Origin: Pocillopora verrucosa
Taxonomy: Eukaryota > Cnidaria > Anthozoa > Scleractinia > Pocilloporidae
DNA length: 64,000 bases
Direction of reading: 5' to 3'
Assembly (NCBI RefSeq): GCF_036669915.1
Contig: NC_089313.1
Location: 2,742,585-2,806,584 of the forward strand
Of the stretch, positions 57,249 to 64,000 are shown piece after piece (the stretch's first letter is position 1; each line of letters opens with the position of its first letter). A program made the position numbers and the translations under genes. A model generated the notes under the pieces. The model did no database searches and had not been told where the DNA came from. It saw only the letters and a list, made by a program, of their open reading frames with translations.

Positions 57249-57365
57249 ACATGGGCGCGCGTAGATATGGAATTTCTCTTCGAGTGTTTAACTCGATAGC
57301 TCACGAGTGAGATGTCGAGTTGAACACGAGAAGCGAAATTCCATATCTACAAGCAACCATGTATT
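57249..57365. mobile_element. foldback MITE
   Basis: Near-perfect inverted arms of about 48 bp: 'ATACATGG', 'GTAGATATGGAATTTCTCTTCG' and 'AGTTTAACTCG-like' words on the left face 'GAGTTGAACACGAG', 'AAATTCCATATCTAC' and 'CCATGTAT' on the right, around a 20-bp loop. No coding content. Confidence 0.75.
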
Positions 57366-58454
57366 ATTTTGTTTATCATATAAACACAATAGCCCTCTAC
57401 TGAGAAGAAAAGCCGACTTCATTAATGAATGAAAATAAATGAAACGACAATCTCCGAATAACAATCGTAGAGTACGTTGGCGCGAACTCTTAAGATGGAA
57501 AAATGCATTGAACCATGATTACAAAAACAACGATGGTCGTAATTTTCAATTTACAAAATTCTCATTTATTGACTTTGTCCTTACCAACAGAAGAAGTCTT
57601 TCAGGTAAACGGCCGAAATGGGCCAGTGACAAATCTTCCAGTTGTCGATTTTCATTCTCAGCCGAGAGAAATGCTAACACTAAAGCCACTGAAAACGTAA
57701 CTTTCGGTTTTTCTTTTAGTATATTGGTTTTCTTCCCCTTCAAAGAAAGTTTGAACCTCACTGTCTATCGGCAATACGGATTTTTTAGTGTTTTAGCCGC
57801 CATATAATTCGAGGAAGCTCCGATAACTTGATAAAATATCATTTTAGTAGGTCCCAATCATCAGGTAAGCGCGGGAACTTATCCCGCGAAAATTCTGTGC
57901 GAAGGTACGAGTGTATTCGGCGGTATCTGCGAAAAGGGGCCATCGTTCTTTCCTTAAGGTAAGGTCTTAACTGTGTATTACTTCGGGAGGAAGTAATTTC
58001 TGTCTAGAGCTTTATGATGACGCGCGATAAATCTCGCTGCTTAATGACCTTTGAGCGGAAAATGATGATGCCCAAACTGTTTAATCAGCAAAGCAAGGTT
58101 TACCTTTACTTCTGTGCTTTCGAAGCAAGAGAAGGAGTTATTTCTGTGATAGGTAGATGACAGACGCTTAAAATCACACGGTGTATTATCCAACTGTTGA
58201 AACCTAACATGAGCAAGATGAACTGATTATGGAATGAACTCTGACATTACAGCTCAAATACTCCTTCCTTATAAGATGACGCGCTCTTGGCAGGTTAGTG
58301 TGTTTTCTAACTAATCGCATTGTACTATTTCGCAGTTTCGAAAGCAGAATCCTAAAGATGCTCTCGTTCTTTTGTTATTTCTTACCCACTCTCTCGGGTA
58401 ATCAGTCTTTAATTGCCTGACTTATCTCCGTGAGGGAAGAACCTTCATTTTTTA
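57366..58454. other. non-array sequence, no supported gene
   Basis: A 122-codon plus-strand ATG frame at 57439-57807 is open but has no recognised domain, and a minus-strand frame overlaps it, so I do not call it. The 'TATGGCGGCTAAAAC' complement near 57795 and GC-richer sequence at 57860-57960 look unlike the array. They may be the edge of another locus. Confidence 0.4.
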
Positions 58455-59490
58455 ATTTTTTTCCCGGTTTTCTCTCCCGGTTCAGCTAGTTCTGTCTCTC
58501 TTGGGTAATCACTCGTATGTGAGCTGTTGTTATCTGAAGGCAGAATCTTTCCTTTTTTTTCCACCTGGTTCTGTCTCTCTCAGGTGGTCAGTCCTATTTG
58601 GGCTGTGGTTATCTGAAGGCAGAACCTTTCCTTTTTTTTCACCTGGCTCTGTCTCTCTTGGGTAGTCAGTCATATTTGGGCTGTTGTTATCTGAAGGCAG
58701 AACCTTTCCTTTTTTTTACCTGGCTCTGTCTCTCTTGGGTAGTCCGTCATATTTGGGCTGTTGTTATCTGAAGGCAAAACCTTTCCTTTTTTTTCACCTG
58801 GCTCTGTCTCTCTTGGGTAGTCAGTCCTATTTGGGCTGTGGTTATCTGAAGGCAAAACCTTTCCTTTTTTTCACCTGGCTCTGTCTCTCTTGGGTAGTCA
58901 GTCCTATTTGGGCTGTTGTTATCTGAAGGCAGAACCTTTCCTTTTTTTTCACCTGGTTCTGTCTCTCTTGGGTAGTCAGTCCTATTTGGGCTGTTGTTAT
59001 CTGAAGGCAAAACCTTTCCTTTTTTTTCACCTGGCTCTGTCTCTCTTGGGTAGTCAGTCCCTTTTGGGCTGTTGTTATCTGAAGGCAGAACCTTTCCTTT
59101 TTTTTACCTGGCTCTGTCTCTCTTGGGTAGTCAGTCATATTTGGGCTGATGTTATCTGAAGGCAAAACCTTTCCTTTTTTTTCACCTGGCTCTGTCTCCC
59201 TTGGGTAGTCAGTCCTATTTGGGCTGTGGTTATCTGAAGGCAGAACCTTTCCTTTTTTTCACCTGGCTCTGTCTCTCTTGGGTAGTCAGTCCCTTTTGGG
59301 CTGATGTTATCTGAAGGCAGAACCTTTCCTTTTTTTTCACCTGGTTCTGTCTCTCTTGGGTAGTCAGTCCCTTTTGGGCTGATGTTATCTGAAGGCAGAA
59401 CCTTTCCTTTTTTTTCGCCTGGCTCTGTCTCTCTTGGGTAGTCAGTCATATTTGGGCTGTTGTTATCTGAAGGCAAAACCTTTCCTTCAG
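58455..59490. repeat. 78-bp minisatellite, about 13 copies
   Basis: 'ATCTGAAGGC' recurs at 58532, 58611, 58689, 58766, 58844, 58921, 58999, 59077, 59154, 59232, 59309, 59387 and 59465, giving periods of 77-79 bp. Each unit has a T7-T8 tract, 'ACCTGG(C/T)TCTGTCTCTC', 'GGGTAGTCAGTC' and 'TTTGGGCTG'. Because 78 is 26 codons, long minus-strand frames appear (PSDN, DYPRETEPG motifs). Units of 77 bp, from variation in the T tract, break the frame, so coding is unlikely. Confidence 0.92.
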
Positions 59491-60009
59491 GTTTTGTCTT
59501 TCTTGGGGAGTTGCTTCATTTTAGACTGTGCGTTTTCATCTTATGACAAACTAATTTTGAGTATGAATCGCGACATAATTAAATTTACTCGTCTTGATTG
59601 TTTTCCTTTGCGGATTTAATTGAACGTTAACCGCGAAAAGTCGTGATGAAAAAGCAATGTTTCTTTTAATAAAAAAAAATAGTTCTCCTGTTGAGATGAC
59701 CAACCAACCTGAACTTAATTACATATCATAAGTGCACGTTTCGTTGACTGGTAATTTTTCCGTCGATGTTGTGTTTGCCTTGGAGGTGTCTGTCCTCATA
59801 TCCCGTGATGTTTCAATTAAAAATAAATAACGAATTTAGGAATAAAATTACCAACGAGTAAAATACCTCTTCTCGTAATGTATCAAATTGCATTTACATT
59901 TCCATTTCCTCGCAGCCTAATACATGAGGTTAGCTGTGTTCGTAGCGGCGCGCCAGGAAACCCCAGCAGGAAAAAAACTTTTACTTCCTTAGCATTTAGC
60001 CAATTATGT
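59491..60009. other. spacer, nothing recognised
   Basis: AT-rich sequence between the minisatellite and the TIR element. No supported gene. Confidence 0.4.
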
Positions 60010-61185
60010 GGTGCCGGTGTCCCCAGCGGATTTGGACCCCCCTAGATTTGGATCCCCCGGTCCAAATCCGCTAGCGGATATGGACTCCCCAACAAAACTG
60101 AGTGAAAACATTATCTTTAACGTTCTAGTAAAAAGGGATGACACTTTACGTTCCAGTACGTACTAAAGTATGTTTTTAATTCAAAACATGCGTATCGTTA
60201 ATGCATACGAACTGGCATCCCGTCGGATGTTTCTTTTGACCAAGGGAAAATAGGCAATAATTTATTTTAATGTCTGGAGAGAGGTCGTTTTTGAACCTTT
60301 CCCGCGATAGTCAAACACCGCTAGATTCAATAAGAGACAAACTTGTGACACTAATTTATTTTGTCATTGTTCAATGCCCGAGTTTTGGGACGACATGGTA
60401 CAGTGTGAGTTGTGCGAGGAAAGGTTACACATGAGCTGTGAGGGATTTAAGACTGCCCCGAAGGGCGAGTGGCTCTGCATTGTCTGCAGATTGCCAGACT
60501 CTAGACGTCTTCGTAATTGTTAAGGTGTTATTTCGGATCCCTAAACAGTTAATAATCGTTAAAATTAGAAAATAAGATTGAGTTCGATGTAATAGTCTCC
60601 ACTTTTGTTAAGACGTTGACATTGATGTTGATTTGCATCTGAAAATAAGCTGAGAGTTCCAATAGTTCAGAATAGAAACATTTTTACTTATCATAGGCTT
60701 TACGAAGACTTGTAATACGAGTAGTTTCTTCGTTCTTGTTCAAAAACTGTTTAATGTTATCATTTTAGAAAATCAGACTGACTTATCTTTGTGACTGGAC
60801 GCAATAGTCTCCACTATCGTTATGACGTTTCGTACCAATGTTGATTCGCATCAGAAGAAGCAAAGATTTATTGTAACAATTTCAATAGTTCGAATGCAGT
60901 AGTTTGTTCTAATTCTTGCGTATACTGTACGACTCGCTATAATGAATGCGGTAGAATTGGAACGAAAAGGCTGGTTTTTTTTTTTTCTATCTTTATTGAG
61001 GAAATGTTGTGTTGTGATTGAAAAGAACATCGACAAAAAAGCTTGCAAATAGAATTAGTCACCAAATATGATACAAAGGATGCTCAAAAGGAAAGTTTGG
61101 TAGTGGGGTCCAAATCTGTGAAGGGGAGTCCATATCCGCTAGCGAATTTAGACCGAGGGGGTCCAAATCCGCTGTGACACCGGCG
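60010..61185. mobile_element. TIR element carrying a PHD-finger ORF
   Basis: The left end 'CCGGTGTC', 'CAGCGGATTTGGACCCCC' and 'GCTAGCGGATATGGACTCCCC' (60015-60090) is mirrored at the right end by 'GGGGAGTCCATATCCGCTAGC', 'GGGGGTCCAAATCCGCTG' and 'GACACCGG' (61105-61185). That gives terminal inverted repeats of about 75 bp with internal 'GGATTTGGAC' sub-repeats. The interior is about 1 kb and holds the PHD-finger frame and duplicated A/T-rich blocks (around 60590 and 60790: 'GTCTCCACT..GTTA..GACGTT'). No transposase is visible, so it is probably non-autonomous. The target duplication is unresolved. Confidence 0.65.
60311..60523 (+). CDS. PHD-finger fragment within the TIR element
   Basis: The open frame 60311-60523 contains a full C4-H-C3 zinc-binding pattern: CHC, then 15 residues on, MVQCELC, ERLHMSC, and EWLCIVC, followed by a short basic tail and TAA. 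PHD fingers read histone tails; they also occur as accessory domains in some cnidarian transposon proteins. The first ATG in frame is at 60374, inside the finger, so the frame is probably the last exon or a captured fragment rather than a whole gene. A stop at 60308-60310 closes it upstream. Confidence 0.6.
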   Translation, partial: SNTARFNKRQTCDTNLFCHCSMPEFWDDMVQCELCEERLHMSCEGFKTAPKGEWLCIVCRLPDSRRLRNC

Positions 61186-61348
61186 GTGGGTGGAAAAAAC
61201 TCCGTTATATATTTCTTTACAGGCCAATATTATCGGAGAAAAAAAACAAACGAACAAAATGAGTTCTGCTGCGCTGTATGATCCATGAGTGTTCTCATCG
61301 CGGTTAGGGCTTGCTGTTGTTTGCGGTGTTATTTTCCGGAGTTAGTTG
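61186..61348. other. short spacer
   Basis: Unrelated to the 3' flanks of the other PA-7TM genes; it replaces the whole membrane region of this copy. Confidence 0.4.
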
Positions 61349-62002
61349 TTATTTGGCCATCTGTCTGAGCTCATCAGACCCTTGTTTAGTTTCTATGATA
61401 TTTACATATGTTTGGTCAGCATTTTTAAGGAAATCATAATCATTAACAAGATTGTTAAAGTCTGAAGTGGTGTGATTGGCACAATTCTCAGCAAACACAA
61501 TGGGAATCAATATCTCCTCTCGAGTATAAGGTTTTGTTACATTTCCATCTGGTCCACAATGTCCGTCGCCAAAATATGTCACCACAGAGTATCCAGCGTT
61601 CTGTGCATTAAGTGCTAGATCTCCACACGAAAATACTGTATCATCATTAGGCGTGACGAGAGCGATTTTGTCGACATGTATTCGGCTTGACTTGCTTACA
61701 TCAACTACAGGTTGACGTGCATTAGCCAATCTGGAAACCACTGCTAAGTCACTCAAACGAATATCTTGGTCTTTGTTAGTTGTTGACGCGTGTAGAAATG
61801 ATTCCAGCGAAGGAAGATAATCATCTCCATATGTTGGATGGAGATTGCAAACCATTCCCGAGACTGTCGGGAACGACATAGTTGTACAACTTTGTCGGGA
61901 ATATAGACGGCATATTTTAGTATCTTCAATATACGTAAAGAATGCAAGAGTCAGGAGGCAGAAGCAGAGAGAACCTACAATGACCAAGCACTTTCCTGAC
62001 AT
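61349..62002 (-). CDS. PA-7TM-derived ectodomain-only ORF (type B)
   Basis: 217 residues from ATG 62002 (MSGKCLVIVG) to a TAA at 61349-61351. It has a signal peptide at about 5-25, type B ectodomain (SLESFLHASTTNKDQD, LSDLAVVSRLAN), and a PA-like core with IHVDKIALVT, FSCGDLALNAQNAGYSVVTYFG and ILIPIVFA. The homology stops in LRQMAK, about eight residues before TM1, where the sequence switches to unrelated DNA. The open frame is intact. If expressed it would be secreted, because the only hydrophobic segment is the cleavable one. It may equally be a truncated remnant. A MITE sits directly in its 5' flank. Confidence 0.7.
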   Translation of the reverse strand: MSGKCLVIVGSLCFCLLTLAFFTYIEDTKICRLYSRQSCTTMSFPTVSGMVCNLHPTYGDDYLPSLESFLHASTTNKDQDIRLSDLAVVSRLANARQPVVDVSKSSRIHVDKIALVTPNDDTVFSCGDLALNAQNAGYSVVTYFGDGHCGPDGNVTKPYTREEILIPIVFAENCANHTTSDFNNLVNDYDFLKNADQTYVNIIETKQGSDELRQMAK

Positions 62003-62034
62003 GTTGACTTCGAACGCAAAATTGATAGTACCAA

Positions 62035-62173
62035 TAGCGGATCCAGACCTTGAGCTAAGGGGGGAAGGCGGCGGTTTTTTGTCCCATGCCCAACCGGCTT
62101 TTCTTCCTTCTGAGATTCTTTTTTTTTACCCAAAATAAGGAGGGGGGGGGGCCTCTCCTAGATCCGCCACTGA
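62035..62173. mobile_element. hAT-like MITE
   Basis: The ends 'AGCGGATCCAGACC' (left) and 'CTAGATCCGCCACTG' (right) are inverted copies, of the GTGGCGGATC type seen in many hAT-like MITEs. The interior has G- and T-runs. It interrupts the type B 5' flank 35 bp upstream of the ATG at 62002. Confidence 0.65.
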
Positions 62174-62485
62174 GTGCTTTAACCTAATCTTGAAGAGTGA
62201 TGGCCAACAAACGATCGTTATTCTTCCGCTGACTGAAAACAATATGGCGCAACGGACGATTGCAACTTATCGAAGATTTATCAACAAGAATAGAGTTGAT
62301 CTCCTAAGTATAGTGATTCTATCAAGTATCTTATGTGAGCAGAGACAGACAAATTTTTCCACGTCAAACAAGTCTTGTGTTTTTGGGGATGATCAGTGCT
62401 TCAAATGCTCTTCACAACAATTTAATCACCGCTGTAATTTAACGTACCTGCATCACTTTTCCGAAAGTTCCTCAAACCTCAGGTA
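62174..62485. other. type B 5' flank, diverged
   Basis: 'CCGCTGACTGAAAAC', 'CAACTTATCGAAGATTTATCAAC' and 'TCAAACAAGTCTTGT' match the 5' flanks of members 4 and 5. No gene. Confidence 0.5.
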
Positions 62486-62850
62486 GCCCAAGCTACAGAG
62501 TCATGGCCAAATCCGTAAGAGTTTGTATGGAAATATTTACGACCGCTCTTACGAACAAAAAGTACAGTCAAATTTCCAATAAAAATACCTCTCCTTACTT
62601 CCACAGTGCATCGCTTGCTATCTGACCGCTTACTATGTTGAAAAGAACCCATTTTAGCGAGTTACCCATTTCTAATAAACGGGCAGATAACAGGCACACT
62701 GGGGAAGAAAGGTGAGGTATTTTAAGTGAGATTTGACTATGTTTTTTTCATTCCTAGAAGCGGTCGTAAATATTCCCATACAAACTCTTATAATTTTGCC
62801 ACGACTCTTATTTCGCAAGATGATCACCTCACAGCTGGAGCTTGGATTAC
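62486..62850. mobile_element. MITE with about 110-bp inverted arms
   Basis: Left-arm words 'GAGTTTGTATGGAAATATTT' and 'ACGACCGCT', followed by 'AGTCAAAT', reappear inverted on the right as 'ATTTGACTATG', 'AGCGGTCGTAAATATTCCCA' and 'TACAAACTC'. 'CCAAGCT' lies at the outer left and 'AGCTTGG' at the outer right. No coding content. Confidence 0.75.
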
Positions 62851-62879
62851 CTGTGCTCAAACAAAGATTCCCGATTCCA

Positions 62880-63869
62880 GTTGCCTTACAAGTTTGAGGA
62901 TAAAGTGCAGTTACTACTTGAGACTCAGAGTCAGAGTGAGGCTAAGTGCTTCCTTGCGGAGTGCAGCAAGTTCACGTTGTCGAGGGAGCTGTTAAATGAA
63001 ATAAAATGCTGAAACTGTGTCTCTCATAACATAACATAACTTCAAGCATGAAATTCATAGTGGGAACCCTGTAAAGAGAAAGGAAACAACCATTACCTTT
63101 TTTTTTGCCAGTTTCAGGTAACAAGGCGTTTTAGGGTTGAAACAAATTTGAATCAAAAGATGTTTTTTAACTTTTATTGTGACAGGTTTTGTATGTTGTC
63201 AATTCGTTCATTGTATTGACTGCAGTTTATGTAAATGCCAATACTCATGTTTAATCCTTTGACACCTAAGAGTGACTAGCATCTAATTTCTCCTTACAGT
63301 ATCAACCTCAACAAATAAAGATGATGAAAATAAAGAAAATGATCTCCAATTCAAGAAGCTCTTGATTGCCACACAAATTCTCCTTGTCATTACCATAGGA
63401 AATACAAAGAAAACAGTGTGAAGAATATAAATACCAATGTAAGAACGTGAAGGGTTTAAGGATGGCAAGTGTTTCATTAAGAAACAGGAAAACAATACAT
63501 GTGAAATTAGGAGTATTTGACACTAGCATTTCTAACACATGAAAAACTTTGAAAATCAATCATTTCAACTTTTCCCTATTTATTCCCTAATATTATTTGT
63601 ATTCAATTAAATCCTTGGGAGGGATATCATGTATCCTTTTTAACATACTTACAAATTAAATTCCCTCATACTGAGACATTTTTACATAAAGTTTACTCTC
63701 AGCTATGCAGAGCACCTTAGGTTAATAGTGAAACCCAAATGTAAATACAGTGTAGTACTTTTTACAGTTTTGAGTCAATGTAAATAAGTTTCATCGATAA
63801 TAGCCAGTTTTGAGATTTGCATACCAAGGAAGAAATGGTGAAGTTGTTATGCGAACAAATTTGATTGCA
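62880..63869. repeat. PA-7TM C-terminal relic and module R0, copy 6
   Basis: At 62918-63010 the minus strand retains AFYFI and, after shifts, a SLTLTLSL segment ending in a stop. This is a TM6-TM7 remnant closer to the real family than the other relics. 63090-63869 is R0. Confidence 0.6.
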
Positions 63870-64000
63870 TCAACCCTTTCACTCCCAAGATCAAAATATC
63901 ACTTTCTCTGCACTGTTCTCCATACATCGCCAATAATTTTGGCTTTGAGAATTTGGTGCTAAATCAAATGCTATCCTAACATTTAAATATGTATCAAAAT
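63870..64000. repeat. array module R1, start of copy 7, cut by the window edge
   Basis: 'AACCCTTTCACTCCCAAGATC' and 'CTGCACTGTTC' match the R1 head. After about 63920 the match weakens. The array therefore probably continues to the right. Confidence 0.5.

Noticed and set aside
57439..57807. 122-codon plus-strand ORF
   Set aside because: No domain, signal or repeat is recognised and an overlapping minus-strand frame is open too; kept only as a note.
58455..59490. CRISPR-like array or repeat-protein gene
   Set aside because: There are no unique spacers, the whole 78-bp unit repeats, the host is an animal, and the frame breaks in T tracts.
1..64000. tRNA, rRNA or snRNA genes, and reverse transcriptase or transposase genes
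   Set aside because: I looked for tRNA B boxes and for RT (YxDD) or DDE-type frames among the open frames. Only the SINE-like B box at 3081-3091 was found, and no enzyme of a mobile element.

Overview
The window reads as nuclear DNA of an animal, most likely a stony coral (scleractinian, Hexacorallia). The reasons are an AT-rich background, spliced genes, multi-pass receptor genes in tandem, and abundant short dispersed repeats of a kind I associate with coral genomes, such as the recurrent 'CCCTTTCACTCCCAA' and 'CTTTAACTC..AGATCT' blocks and many foldback elements. The species cannot be named from sequence alone.

Layout. 1-470 is a degenerate CAGA/GACT tetranucleotide array. 1327-2760 holds three exons of a CAP-domain (GAPR-1/PR-1-like) gene with a frameshift, followed by a tRNA-derived SINE-like repeat. 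From about 4 kb to the end the window is one large tandem array built from a few modules.

The central gene is a single-exon minus-strand family. Its order is signal peptide, an ectodomain with a protease-associated (PA)-like core, and seven predicted membrane segments. I call it PA-7TM here; it matches no family I can name. Apparently intact members are at 9582-11297, 34147-35796 and 47426-49138. 54944-56590 is intact except for one TGA in the signal peptide. 61349-62002 encodes only the ectodomain. 16374-18051 and 20889-22543 are frameshifted. A plus-strand ruin lies at 11888-14113, and small TM7 relics occur at six further sites. Two ectodomain types (A and B) are joined to a nearly invariant C-terminal membrane region.

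Interspersed on the plus strand are three single-exon rhodopsin-class GPCR genes (19341-20285, 26272-27216, 39956-40900). They lack the usual DRY and NPxxY residues. Their upstream regions carry TGACGTCA (CRE-like) sites in a conserved module. Five inverted, truncated copies of the GPCR leader (about 24.5, 30.6, 38.2, 43.9 and 51.4 kb) carry the same module in reverse.

Array history. A block of about 13.7 kb (from about 23.3 kb, again from about 37.0 kb) carries one GPCR plus one PA-7TM gene. A later tandem copy of about 7.5 kb (about 42.1-49.6 kb and 49.7-56.6 kb) carries PA-7TM only. Mobile insertions decorate the array: a 1.9-kb long-TIR element (5928-7835), a 1.2-kb TIR element with a PHD finger (60010-61185), a roughly 0.5-kb insertion with a visible empty site, and several foldback MITEs. 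A 78-bp minisatellite (58.46-59.49 kb) and a G-rich minisatellite (30.33-30.48 kb) are also present.

How the genes relate. The PA-7TM and GPCR genes were duplicated as linked neighbours, and both encode surface proteins. Diversified ectodomains on a constant membrane region, with many pseudogenes, suggest birth-and-death evolution of a receptor family. Any joint role in sensing or immunity is inference only.
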